Shown: piece by piece, positions 35,939 through 47,978 of the stretch | How positions within the stretch are numbered: position 1 is the first letter of the stretch | Layout: each line of letters opens with the position of its first letter | Assembly (NCBI GenBank): GCA_026873275.1 | Contig: JANTUC010000014.1 | Location: 1,364,001-1,428,000 of the forward strand | Direction of reading: 5' to 3' | DNA from: Pseudopithomyces maydicus | Taxonomy: Eukaryota > Ascomycota > Dothideomycetes > Pleosporales > Didymosphaeriaceae | Length of the DNA stretch: 64,000 nucleotides | The notes under the pieces: generated by a model | What the model was told of the DNA's origin: nothing | What the model saw: the letters and a program-made list of their open reading frames with translations, nothing else | The model's database searches: none | Made by a program: the position numbers and the translations under genes

Positions 35939-37778
35939 ATGGCTACCGGAATCGAAGTTGTCGGTGTAGTTCTAGGGTCACTGCCCCTACTTATCTCTGC
36001 CCTGGAACACTATCAAGAAGGAGTGTCGACAGTGGAGAGGTTTTTCCGCTACAAACGAGAGATCACTTCCATCATCGAGGCATTAGCAACCGAAAATGCA
36101 ATGTTCGAAAATAGCTGTGAGCAGCTCCTGAGCGATTTCCTTGGCCCAGTTGATCTCGCCCACATGCTGCAAAATCCGCGTGGTGAGACTTGGTCGCGGC
36201 CAGATATTGCTACCGAGTTGCGCAACCGACTTGATCGGTCCTACGATATCTACATGATTCACGTCAGAAATATGGACTCGGCAATAAAAAAACTGATCGC
36301 ACGTTTGAATCTTGACGAGAACGGAAAGGTGCGCAATGATGCATACAGAAACTCGCGAATGAGATGAAGCTGACATCAATGGCTAGGTCCGCTGGACGGA
36401 TCTTGGAGGTTTCAAACGGCTTATGAAAAAAGGAAAACTGACTTTGAGTCGATCGGCATATCAGGACCTCTTATCCAAGATGAGAGATTGTAACCGGGCG
36501 ATTAATACGCTCACCGAGCAGAATCGCAATCTCCTACCAACGAGACGATCCAGGTCGCGATATGACCACTTTCGGGTAATCAGAGACCATGCAAAGGATG
36601 TTTATAATGTCCTATGCGCTTCATTTTCATGTAGCTGCGCCCCTCACTCGATTAACTGGCAGCTGGACGTCCCCACTGAACAAAAGAGCGCTCAATTTCG
36701 ATGCATAACAGTCGTAGAACAGCTCGATAACAAGAATAAGGGAGCAAAAGCTCGAAAAGCCTACTATGAGGTGGAGATGAGGCCTTCAGATGAAGTAAGA
36801 GTGGAAACGAAACAGCAATCCAGCTCAACACCTTTGACTGGGAAGAAGGCTAAGAAAGTACTCCGGTTTGCAGGCGATTTTGGTTACCCTAATTCGGGCG
36901 TGATGCAAATGGAATTTGCTCAAAGCTCTTCGTCATCGACAGCGACACTCTCAGAAATCTCGAAGCCCACACTGGCCGGTCCTCAGGAACTGAAGCTGCC
37001 TATAAGACAACCGGAGTTGGACCTGCGAATCTACGATTTTTGTGGGAGATTATGCGCCTGGAGCTTTGAAGTTAAAATGAAAGGGCTGGGGTACCTGGGC
37101 CTGGCGAATCAACGGCGTTATGAAGTCTTCGCTCTTCATAGCCGGCAAGGTCATGTGGAAGAGCCATATCCTCTTTCGTTGGCCTCCCTATTGAGCGGGA
37201 CCAAAACTACCCCTGCCACAAAACTTTCATTGCACGACCGACTCCAGCTTGCTAAATCCGTTTCTACCGGCGTTCTGCAACTTTACAATTCTCCTCTACT
37301 GCAATCGGCTTGGACGAAAGAAAATATCGTATTCGTACCTTGGAACAAAACGCCTTTCCGAAAAGCATATATCGAAAAGTCTACCAACGGAACAAACGAA
37401 AATATTCATAACACCGATTTACCACCATACATTCATAATCAGACGATCTTCGCCCTGGGTGTACTCCTCATAGAAATTTGTCTTGGTCGGGCAATTGGTG
37501 ACTTGCGCACTCTCAAAGACTGTAATTCCGAGGCTGATATGAGAGTGCCAAGCATGGCAGCGGACTACTCAACAGCAATGCGGCTTCTTGAGAGCGAAAG
37601 AATACTGGTTGAAAGTGGAGAGTGGTACGCGGACGCTGTTAGACGTTGCATTAGTTGTAATTTTGGACCGACAAAAACAGACCTGGAAAACGATGAGTTC
37701 CGGCAAGCGGTATATAATGGAGTTGTAGCCCCACTCGAAGAGCAGGTTAAGGTAGTTCTAGGATCTTCCGCTTTGTGA
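35939..37778 (+). CDS. HeLo-like N-terminus plus DUF7580 pseudokinase-like protein
   Basis: 593 residues from exons 35939-36328 and 36387-37778. The 58 nt intron has a GTGCGC donor, a CTGAC branch site and a CTAG acceptor. The N-terminus MATGIEVVGVVLGSLPLLIS and the helical 200 residues after it resemble the helical bundle of fungal HeLo-like cell-death or prion-linked proteins. The C-terminal 300 residues match the DUF7580 type: KLSLHDRLQLAKSVSTGVLQL, then WTKENIVFVPW where a kinase catalytic loop would be, then NQTIFALGVLLIEICLGRAI. The catalytic HRD aspartate and DFG motif are not visible, so it is probably a pseudokinase. The order, helical bundle then pseudokinase, parallels animal MLKL; a membrane-attacking role is inference. 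Confidence 0.78.
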
Positions 37779-38246
37779 AGTTATTTGAAAGAAAGTTCTC
37801 TTGATATTAGTGCACAATTTAGCCTTTTGTTTTAGCACCTTCTATCTTAGTACGCATACCTCAAGAATTCCTTCACCGCATGAGATACATGAGGGAAGTC
37901 TCAAAATGGGGCTCGGAAGCAGCGATAATAGAAGGTTGTATCGTTTTCCGGGTACAGGACACCTTCATATAGTAAAAAATGTATTGCTGACGGGAAGGTC
38001 TATACATTAGATAGTAAAGCTGCAAAATTCTCACTATTGTAATCTATTTTGTATGCTTGAGTTCTAAATTCTTTGTTTTGCCTCTCTAAATTGATGGGAA
38101 CACGACAAAAGGAAATACGGGGGAGCGAGAACGATGTAGTGTACGTGGTTCTGTCACTTCGAGTAAGTTAAACGATTTTATGATGATCAGTGTAAAGATA
38201 AGGATACGAGAAACCAAGAACTAACGTGTCTATTTCCTATGCGCAT
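37779..38246. other. Convergent intergenic region
   Basis: About 470 AT-rich bases between convergent genes. Nothing recognised. Confidence 0.5.
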
Positions 38247-39886
38247 CTAAGACGTGTTGAAAAGAGGTTTCTTGCTGGTGATCATCGGATCTGCGTTCAT
38301 ATTTCCTCCAATTCGGAGACTACCCCTGACAGTAAACCATCCACTGCCATCCACTCTACTCAAAACAAAGTAACCAAGAATGACACAGCATATGAGAGGA
38401 ATAGAGACTATAAAATAAATCCAGAAAAGAGCCGCCCCGGGCATGTAGCGCTCATCCATACTGAAAAGAGTTGCTGTGTACGCCAGAGGGATGAAAATGA
38501 GACCAATTAAAGTGAGCGCTTTGGTCTTCTGTGTCTCCTGAAGCGAGAGCTGCTGCTCCTGATTTGCTTGTCTATTTCCTGCAATACTGGCCAAGCCGGA
38601 TGTCGCTGCATTGATTTGTTCAGCCCTATGTCTTAAACCTTTCAACCGCATCCAGAGAAATTGAAAGTCCACATGTGAGTTGAGCAGGGCGGAACCCTGA
38701 ATGCTGTCTGCATCCTGGAATGGTACCCTGAGCTTAATCATGAGCTCCTCGAAGTCATTGCAGTACTCGTTTAGCCGTCGTTCCCATGACTGAATGTCGC
38801 TCCATTGCTGCTCAACCATACTCAGACTAAACTTCGCCATGTCCTCTTGTCTTGAAAGGTCCCATTGCTGAGTAGACAAGACTGACGACATAAATGAATT
38901 GAGTGACAAGTAATGGCTCGCAATAATCTTCTCAACAAAGACCGAGGAACATTCAGCAGAACCAAGATCAGGAGGTTCGGTCCGTGCTCTGTGAGGTAGT
39001 AGCGCAAATCATCAAGCATGGATGAACGAGGTGGTCCCTTGCCCATGTCCTTTTGTGCAACCTGGCTAACCATAAAATCGAGGTAGCCACCCTGATATGG
39101 AAAAGTGCGAACTGGGATCACCTTTGTTGAATTTGGCCCAGAACCGCCCTTCATTTTTACTCCTGTGAGCGGCGGATCGCATAAAACAATACCTATGACA
39201 GTTTAAATGTCTTGTAAATAGCGACTAATGTAGAGACACCTACAAGTATATCCACCACCTGGGTGCAAAATCGGCCAAATGGAGCATTTTCTCCTGACCA
39301 CTATCACAGGAGAAATGTGACCTCTCAATCGGAAGACCCCAACATGGCGACCACTATCCACACATGATAAGCGAAAATTCCATGGACAAGGATTGAGTTC
39401 CATAGGCTCAAAATATTTTAGGGTCAGTCCTGTGGTAGTTGCGTTCCGGCCGAAACAAGAAGGGAGGGAAGGCGTGTCCGAAGTTCTGGTGGGGGTGGCT
39501 GTGAAGACAACGACGCGCTCATGGTCTACGAAAAACGATGGATGAATATCAAATTGTGTTCCAAGAACACCGATAAGATCAGGAGAAAGTCCCTCCACTA
39601 GAATGATATTTCTTTGACTTGTGGTAGAAGCAGCATGAGACTCCAAATGCTTACGAAATTTGGCTGCGTCCGACCATTCTGCTGTCTGTTTGAATGATTT
39701 GCCAGCCTCAAGTTCCATGGAGACAATACGTAGCTTGCGAGGAGGCCAGGGCGTGCCTTGGGCGACTGCTTTCGTATCTCGCTTCTTCAGTCGAGGGTCA
39801 TTGTTGATGAGCGATTTGACAAAGTCTTGGTAAGGACCAGCTGGACACAGCCATTCGCCGTCGCTTTGCGAATTCCGAGTAGCCAT
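38247..39886 (-). CDS. CorA-like membrane protein, one apparent frameshift
   Basis: Fungal CorA-like protein related by topology to magnesium channels. Exons 39886-39244 and 39192-38247 are joined by a 51 nt intron. The large N-terminal cytosolic part includes WPPRKLRIVSMELE and FDIHPSFFVDHERVVVF. The C-terminus has a long helix and two transmembrane segments (ALTLIGLIFIPLAYTATLFS, then FWIYFIVSIPLICCVILGYF). The canonical GMN motif after helix 1 is absent; SMDER stands there, as in many fungal homologues. Frame is lost once near 38981-38984: the coding sum (1,589) is one base short, and adding one restores a reading through EPPDLGSAECSSVFVEKIIA. With that base the protein has 529 residues. 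It is either a pseudogene or a base-call error. Confidence 0.78.
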
Positions 39887-41208
39887 TCGTAGAGAATTTT
39901 CTCCAAAATATAGCAGAAGTGTGGAGAAGTGTCGAATTCCAGCCTAGATATAGTAGGCCAAAATCTCCTCAATCTGCGTGGCTGCGCCACTCGGATGGCT
40001 CGATAATTCAGCCGCAGGTCTACCACAGCGATGGCCTTTGACCGGTCACAAGAAGAAACACCCAAGAAAGACACAGGTGCATAGGCTGGAAAGCGTCAGT
40101 GGCTGACCTACGCACCAAGGCCAAGCCAGCGAGTGTGGGCAGGCCAGCAGAGCCGATCATGTAGCGCCAGTCAGATTGATGAGTATGAAGGCAAGACGTG
40201 AACACTAGATTTTAACAAAGATGGAATACAAAGGTTGGGCATATTTGAACACTGAAGGGCACCCTGCGCCTTCAACAGGCGGGGCAGACCACACAGCCCC
40301 AAAATGTGGCGTTATGTCTAGGCATCATGTGCAGCAACATGTACTTGATTCGACGGTCGGAGCGAGTAGACGGCCGGGTCCAACCGAATTGCTTGCTTTT
40401 TTCCTCCCCATGTCGAAGTCGCTAGGCTTACCAATCACGATCGGCCGTTGTCCAAGTTCTCTTCCCAATCGCCAACGCTAGATGAGCCTGTGCACCTGTG
40501 CCTTCTCGTATTGAATGTCTGGTAATTGAAGCTATACGTCTAACTCCAAGTATTGATATCTGTTATTATATTAGAATGTTTTGAACCAGTGTTTAAAATA
40601 CTGCCCAGGCCTTATAATTCTTCTAATATGTATGTGCGAACTCGAACGCGACCTGTACTCTCGAATGTCCAGAAGATTCTAATGTAAATGCGCTCCCAAT
40701 GGCCTTATTTAGTAAACAAAGCAATAATTTGAGTGAGTCGCTTGAAGGGAAGACGCTGTGCAGAACCTGTTATCTTTTCCGTCCGTAAATATGTAATGAT
40801 CTATGTTTTAACACCAACATGTAATATACTTTAAAGCGCTGAAAGACGTGACTGAATAGTTCGATAGTATGCAGTCACCACCCCATGTGTATGACATGAG
40901 TCGAGTCTTCATATATATAGTATTGTGTCTAAGTTCATCATGGAAGACAGTAAGAAGAAGCAAAGTATTCTCCAAAAATATTCTCACCACGTCATTTATT
41001 CCACACCGATTTATTCAATTGCTTTTCCATTTCAACTGGGCTGCCACATGCAAATGGGCATTCGCCAATGCTACCAAGTGAATTCTACCAAGGGTTATAG
41101 GCATGAATGCAAGAAAAGGCACAGGGACTGCATCATGATCCGAAAAGCCTCGCCGGTGCTCCCTTGAAATGATCAGCCTTTGCGAGGTGATGATATATAA
41201 CGCCCGTT
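39887..41208. other. Intergenic
   Basis: About 1.3 kb with no supported gene. 40221-40481 is an 86-codon open frame without recognisable motifs. 40500-41000 is AT-rich. Confidence 0.5.
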
Positions 41209-42509
41209 TTACGGCTCGATGCCCGCATGAGCTATAAAAGCGAGTATTTTGTCGAATGCTTCCGTTCGACTATAGTGCAGATTAATATTGTGACCAACGT
41301 TCTCAATGTTAACAGCCTCAGATTTGATACCATCTCTATTAGGGAAAAACGCGTCTAGGGCATCTAAAGTTGCATCGTTCCCCCCAGCGAGACAATTGCC
41401 TTGGCAATAGAAGAAGTCTTGTATGCCGTTAAGAATTTGGACCGGTTTTGTGAATCCTACTGCGGGTACGTATAAACCTCCTAGGGTCATAGTCTCACCA
41501 ATCGCATTGGTCTGGCGTGTGTTGAATTCTTGCTTGAAGACTAATTTCAGGTAAGCGTTGTTTTGAATTTGGCCGGGAAAAGCATACTGGTTATATCGAA
41601 GAATGGATAATAGAAAAACGCGAACTGCAAGGTTTGAAGAACTGGGCCCAAAGAGAAATACCCATTTGGAAGACCCTTCAGCTCGGGACGATCTGGGAGG
41701 GTGTTCGCCATCTGTTGAGCTGCAGCTGCGAAACCAATGGCTCCTCCCTCTGAACCTTGTGAATGCCCTGTCAAAGAGATAGTGCTGAAGTCATCAAGAT
41801 ATTTGGAAGCGACCCCCTGTGTGACAGCGGATCCCAGCGAGTGGCCGATTCCGACTACGTCGGTGAATTTAATACCACCAATATCCCCCAGTTTGAGTTT
41901 TTGGATCATTACATGGGCAAGATCAACTTGTAGAGGTACTTGTACGATTTGTCTTGGGTCTGGATGTTCCGACTTGCCCGTACCCAGACGATCATATGAG
42001 AACGTCGCATAGTCTTTTTCAGCTGCAGCGTCGACATAGCTGTAGGTGGCCGAAAAATCCCAGTAATTATAGTCAGTCGTACCGCCGTGAGTGAGAAACT
42101 GTATGCTTGAAAGCTTGCTTGCTTTCACAGGGTCGTTAGGCACGCAAAGCTTTGAAAATATGGAGAAAGTATCCGAAATTTGCTTAGTGCCGCCGATATA
42201 GGCAGTGAAAGTGTTAGAATCTTTGCGCGCGAAGTTTGTTATAAACTCAGTCAGCTCGAAATCGTTGGCAGGCCCAGGATAAGTGATGATCGTTGTGTTG
42301 GCTACGACATCGACGTCGACAATACCCGTGACACACACTGCTTTGCCGCCAGCTGAGTGCGTGAAGGCGGCTTCAGCAAAACCAGTGGTACTTAAGCTGC
42401 CGAAAGAAGAGAGACCGGCTAGAGAAGCCATCGTAACCGATGAATTTTCAGCAAAGAAGCCGTTCCAAGAAAAAGCAGTCTGAAAGAAGGTCTCGAGCAC
42501 GTTTTGCAT
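41209..42509 (-). CDS. Alpha/beta hydrolase, lipase/esterase-like
   Basis: Exons 42509-41588 and 41540-41209, split by a 47 nt GTATGC...TTAG intron, give 417 residues. An alpha/beta hydrolase core is visible: the oxyanion-side HGGTTDYNYWDFS, the strand YATFSYDRLGTGKSEHPDP, the nucleophile elbow VVGIGHSLGSAVTQG (Ser), an aspartate in ILNGIQDFFYC and the histidine in ENVGHNINLHY. This makes a complete Ser-Asp-His triad. The start is uncertain. The methionine at 42431 (MASLAGLSSFG) is an alternative, and a missed upstream exon with a secretion signal is possible. The substrate is unknown. Confidence 0.8.
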
Positions 42510-43492
42510 CCCGACCTAATGACAGACGTGATTTGGATAAGAGAATTACTGGGTAGAGGTGGATGATATATTACGCTTTACAGCGCCAATCTATACCTGC
42601 TTTGTGAAGTGATCAATGCAGGTAAGCGGCAGCAGGGCGTAATCTTGGATTGTCTAAGCTGCGAACAGCATTAGTCACCTAATGGCGCAATAAAGTGTCG
42701 TACGGATGGAGTGCAGTTGAAGCGAACCAGAAACGCGGCAGGACATGGACGAGCCCGCCCCTACGCTCGTTCCCGTCTTGTGCCGTCTCAATCCCAGCAA
42801 AGTAAGCAGATTTCTTTACGCTAATCTTGCATTGCTGCCTGCTCTAGAAAGATTTCAGTCGCTGACGTCGCTTCCTGTAAACCCATACAAGGAAGGTTAG
42901 CGCGTCTGACATACTGCTGCGCTGTGCCTCCGTACTACTTATTTCACGTTGTATTCCGGGAACAATGCAATAACAAAGAGCAGCGTACATGTAAGAAAGG
43001 TGAGCTTTTGTTGAGAACGTGACTGGAAAGCTGCTATTATACGAATCGAAAAGAATATAGAAACCAGAGCTTTACCAGCTCAAAAACCCCGTATAAACCA
43101 ATCCGCTCATTCATGGGTGATCGGAAGGCGACACAGTGGCCAATGATCAACCTACCAGCTTTTGTCCAGGCAAAAAATTATATGGAACTTTTCCACAAGG
43201 AACTGTGCTTGGCATTCGATACAGTAAAAGTTTGCATTTTGTTCTAGCCCACAGGATCAAAAGACTTATAAAACCCGCGTACTCCCGTTTTCAATCGTCA
43301 CAAGAGGAATTGACAGCTTTTCATCCAGTCAGCTACTCTTGCTGCCGCTTTCTCTGTACACAAAACAAAACACAAAACCCGCGTATATCAGACACTATGT
43401 CCCTTAATACCGTAGACGCAGTGGATGAGATGGTTTGCATGAAATGGCCTTACCTGATTGATCTCTTTCCAACACGTCAATAAGCAGAAGTA
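42510..43492. other. Intergenic with repeat copy D
   Basis: About 980 bases. Holds the hydrolase promoter and retroposon copy D with its target-site duplications. No other gene is supported. Confidence 0.5.
43282..43373 (+). mobile_element. Short interspersed retroposon, copy D (5'-truncated, with TSD)
   Basis: 92 bp copy carrying GTCACAAGAGG, TTGACAGC, TCATCCAGTCAGCTACT and an ACAAAACAAAACAC tail. It is bounded by the 12 bp direct repeat AAAACCCGCGTA at 43270-43281 and 43374-43385, a clear target-site duplication. Confidence 0.85.
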
Positions 43493-46400
43493 TTACTCTT
43501 GCAGTAGCATTGTGCCAGCCGCGACACCCAGCCCCGCGCTGACAAGATACAACCCATCCGTGACAGCCAGGGCAATCAACCTGACCTCAGGATCAGCAAC
43601 ATTCCACACTATTGGGCCCAACATGAGTGCAAAGTCTGCCGCTAATGCTCTGCCCAATACAATATAACTGCTCTCTTTGCTCGAGTCTTTGACCAACCGG
43701 GCGACTGCGGGCACAATCCAAATCGCCGAAATGGCATAGTCCACGTAGGGTGAAACCTTGATGTATATATCCTTGTCCCCAATCTCTGACGCATCAAGGA
43801 CAGTTTTGAAGAAGGCGATGCTGGCCATAGTCAAATACATAGTCGTTTCCCAGCCTGGACCACCTGCGACTTTAGGCACACAGCCTAGTGCAATTGTTGG
43901 TAGAAGCGTTAGAAGGCGAATCGGAACCGTGACCTCGAGGACAAAAGCGGGCATCTTGTCCGGTTTGTTGGTGACTACAAAGGGCAATTTGAATTTCGAG
44001 ACCAGTGTTAAGAACCAGGATCCTGCCATACCGGCAAATTCAGCAACAACACAGAAGGACTTGAGGCGAGCGGCAGTTTCAGTATCTCCCCCGGTGAAAA
44101 GTCCTTGAATGCTGGAATAGTCTGGTGCTTCGATTAAAGCTTGAGTGGATTGGTTGTCCGGAAAAGGTGTCTGGTTTGTGATGGCCTTGTAGATGACTGT
44201 GGCTGGTGCTGCCGCGATAAGGCAGACAAGGTCAAGAATACTGAGCTCTTCTCCGGCAATCTTCCTGTAGAGAGCGGAGATGACGGGAATTTTGATCGGT
44301 TCATCAAGTCCGTCTAGTACTTTGTCTGCGAGAATCCGGATAATGCGCAGCACAAGCACGACGATATGCTTTGCCGATTGGACAACGAGGCTGCCAACAA
44401 CCCCCACTGACCGCTGAACCACCTCCACGGCAGTTAATGAACTATACGGCTCAATGATTTTCGTGCGAATGTCCTCTATGGTTTGACTGACGGTGTCGCC
44501 TTCGTTTTCCACAAAGCCCTTGAGCTCGTCCAAAACTGCCCACCACCCCTCAGGCGCAGGCTTCTTCTGTGCCTCTATATCGGCACTTGAAAGATTCGCG
44601 GAAGCCTGATCTCCCACCCAGCCAGCTTGAGGATTGTTGTATCCAGCCTTTTCATCTTTCCCGGATTCGGCTCTATCTCCCAATCTTCCGCCACGATCTG
44701 GTAAGCCTGACCATTGTCTGAGCTTATCATCAATGTTATCGAGGCCGTCGGATACAGCTGTTTCCAGACTGGAAATCTGAGAAACGCTATGTTTTGCATA
44801 CTTGAACAAAACGTTCTTAAGTACTTTATGAGTGCGCACGATGTCATTCCAATTGAAGACGAAGCCGACCCATCGGATCATGTCCTTGACAAACACCTTG
44901 ACCTTGTTGAATACCCATTCCACTGCATTAGATACAGCAGATACGCAGTCTAGAACTGCGTGGTAAATCGCATCGCCAATCTTCGTCACAACATTTACAA
45001 TGCCATTGATGACTTTGATGGTAACTGTCTTGATGCGTTCCCAGACGGCGCTGCCAATAGTCCTGAAGAAATCGCCGATGCTTAGCTTAATAGCGACTTC
45101 GCCAATACCGAAGGCTTCTGGGGAAGGCACTTTCGCAGCGGTAGCAACTGCTGTTCTTGATCCATCCCTAGGAAGATCTTTGGCTGTGTCGCTAAATTGC
45201 TTGAATGCGTCTAGGAGTGCCTGTTTATCCTCATTGCTGGTTCCAGGCGGGATCAGTGGGGACGAGGACCCATCCGAGTTCTTGCATGTAGCGTTATCAA
45301 GGTCTTTCATCGTCTTGAGGTCTTGAAACTTGAATCTCGTCTTGGCTGCCGGGTCGTGAAAAGTAGTGTCACCAGTGCCTTTAACACTCAGAGTGTAGGG
45401 AACGGCTGAGGATGTCTCTGAGGGTTGTACAATCGTGAGCATCCCACTTGTGTCTGGTTTGACCGATGCAGCAAGATCAGGCTTCAATACATAGTATGCA
45501 TCATTGATATACACCCCGATGGGACTAGTAGCTGTGATGGAGACGTTTGTGTCCGGACTTGATGCCCCTGGACTCTGGTTGCACTGGTACTTTGTGATAA
45601 AGCTGTTGAATGTGACAACTTGATTAACATCCGTGCCGGGAAGGAGAATTTTCCTCTGCACCCATTCAGTTGTGATGGGATCTTGAGTCAGTTGGACAAT
45701 GTCTTGGCCTTTAGAGTGGGCAAAGAGATCATGGTTTCCGGCCTTGGCATTGATGAAGAAGGCATAACGATTGATATCTCCAACTAAAGCCACAGCTGGT
45801 GACCAAGCTTCTGGTTTGGTCTCGGACCCAGCGGCGCAGTGGGTATAGAATAGTTGACCAGCTGGATTGACGCCAAACACTCCAGTTGTACCTCCACAAG
45901 AGCGCGCTTCAAGATCGACAGCGTTGGCAGCGATCGTGCTCGGTACAATCAAATTACCGCTTGCCTCATCACTCTGCCCATCCGGGGGAAAGATATAGAT
46001 TCCCTCGTTACAGGATAGAAACAGGTTGCTCTTTCCGCTTTTGTTCATGGCCGACGCAACTCCAGTAGAGCCTGCTGGTAGCACCAAGCGCGCAGGGCGA
46101 GGTGGTATACCTGTGTCGAACTCATTGTATGCAGGGGCATAGATAAGCTGCTGTTTGCTTTCTATCTTACCAAAGGTATAAATGCCCCCGATACGATCGT
46201 TCTCCCGGCGCCCTATGCAGCAGGATATACTACCAGCCGATAGATCAATCGGAAGTGTATGCTTGCGCCAAAAAGGTGCCTCTTTGAGGCTCACATAGTA
46301 GCGATCCAACAACTTCATCGGATTGGAAGCCAAAGGCTTTTGATGTATATCGACAAAGCACGTTTGGGTGCCGTTTGGAGAACGGGTCTTGGCAAATTGG

Positions 46401-46933
46401 CGAGATACACAGCATCAATGGTAAGTGGTGAAGGTACGGCTCGATCAGCCCCGTCGAATGGAATAGCTCTCCACTGGATATTGTTCCATGCTGTTGGATT
46501 GCTACTATTGCCAAAGGAAAGAAAGAGGTGATCAGAGTTGCCGGCTGTCACGATCAAACCGAGATCGAATGCCATGCTTTGAAGATTTTGCGATACAGTG
46601 AACGCTTTTGCTTTGACATTTGCACCATTCAGATTGTTCGATAGGCCGCTGCTGAGGTCGATACGCTTCCACCCTGTTGTGGAAGACTGCACTTCCCGAG
46701 TCACATACATGATGTCGTCTGTACGTAGTCAGTCCTCGCACGGAATAATTCATTCAATGGTGTCGTGCGGCTTAAATTTTCCTTCAGTATTATGGTCATA
46801 ACTCACCTGTGCCAATTGAAAAAAATACCGCAGTGCCGTCAGTCGCTTGGATGACCTGGAAATCCTTTCCGGGCGACATTACGGTAGCATGCTTCTGCGT
46901 TTCCATCCATGTTGATTCGACCTTGACGCCCAT
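43493..46933 (-). CDS. Large unrecognised protein, propeller-like N-half and hydrophobic C-half
   Basis: Exons 46933-46807 and 46718-43493 encode about 1,117 residues if one base is added near 46394-46396 (a TTT run on the coding strand). The coding sum is one short, and with the extra base the frame reads FAKTRSPNGTQTCFVDI. The start MGVKVESTWMETQ is chosen because it opens the frame leading to a GTGAGT donor. Residues 1-450 have short repeated beta-like blocks with D-x-L-F-x-H or G-x-x-Y endings (GNHDLFAHSKGQDIVQLTQD, LFYTHCAAG), suggesting a beta-propeller. The middle is amphipathic helical. The last 250 residues contain several hydrophobic segments. I do not recognise the family. It is divergent from the 47979 gene. 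Confidence 0.65.
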
Positions 46934-47978
46934 GCTTGCAGCTTGTTCACAATGTTCTTAAGTGCTGAAAATTTGACAAGTTGAGAAGATCAGACGATCG
47001 AAAACAACATTCCAATTGGAAGTGTAATATCAGAATGAGATCGCCTGCAAAAGATATAGGACAAACTACATGTCTAAGGGCACAATCCAGATAGCGCCAC
47101 AACTGCGGCCATGCCGTGTCTAGAATCTGGGCTGGCTGAGGAAAGTCAACTATCATATCGCCTGGACCTGGAGTGTCTGCATCTTCGCGTATCATCTGCC
47201 AAAACAGTATGTACGTTAAGCGTTGAGAGCTGGAGGCGAGACGGCTTGAGGACGCCAACTGGCGTATCTAGCGGGCCGTTCCTACGCTAAACACCAAATT
47301 CGCCAAAATTATCAACATCCATTGGACGTGCACCCACAAAAATTGTAACCGAGGGTCGAGATCTCTGGGCGACGCTAAGGCTGGCTGAACACGACCAAAG
47401 TAGATGTGCAAATGGGGGGATAACCGTTCACTGTACCGAAATAGGTAGCCACCATACCCTTGGCAAAGTCTCTGTCTAGGCCGCGACCCCCACAAGTGCA
47501 ACGGAGGTGCCGGCATGGCTGATGTGTGCAGAGCGCAGCCGTATCACGAATCGTAGAAACCTCCACGTTTCGCTTTCATACCTCTGGAAAGAGCAAAGAA
47601 CGGTCGCGCCTCATTATCGAGGCGGTGAGACTGGATGAAACAGTCCGCCATGATGGCATGATGACCTCTGAAAATGAGCTGAACGGGAAACGAGTTGTGA
47701 AAATGTGCTCCTCGGATAGGTTGAAGGTAGAGAACAGCCAGTAGTATGGACGTGATGGATTCATGGCGATCATGTGTCGTATTCAGCCGCTGAACATCGT
47801 CAATACTGGATATGCTAGCTTGGTTGGCTCATTCACAAAAATGAGGACTTGAAGAGTATATATTCTTCTCCCACTGCACCGGCATAGTCACATCACACTT
47901 CAAACAAACTTCTTTACGATCATCAAGTCTATTCAGTCTAGTATTGCAAGCAGCGCACACGAATCGGTTTCATATACC
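46934..47978. promoter_or_regulatory. Divergent intergenic region of the unrecognised gene pair
   Basis: 1,045 bases between two divergent start codons. Several open frames of 60-100 codons cross it without recognisable domains. A TATATAT at 47857-47863 lies about 120 bases before the plus-strand ATG and is a candidate TATA box. The 100 bases before that ATG look like a leader, with several CAAAC and TCAAGTC motifs. Confidence 0.5.

Noticed and set aside
40221..40481. 86-codon plus-strand frame
   Set aside because: Composition is unremarkable, no motif, no introns or paired gene; not supported.
41541..41587. Frameshift in the alpha/beta hydrolase
   Set aside because: The frame change is fully explained by a 47 nt intron with a GTATGC donor and TTAG acceptor, and exon lengths sum to a multiple of three.
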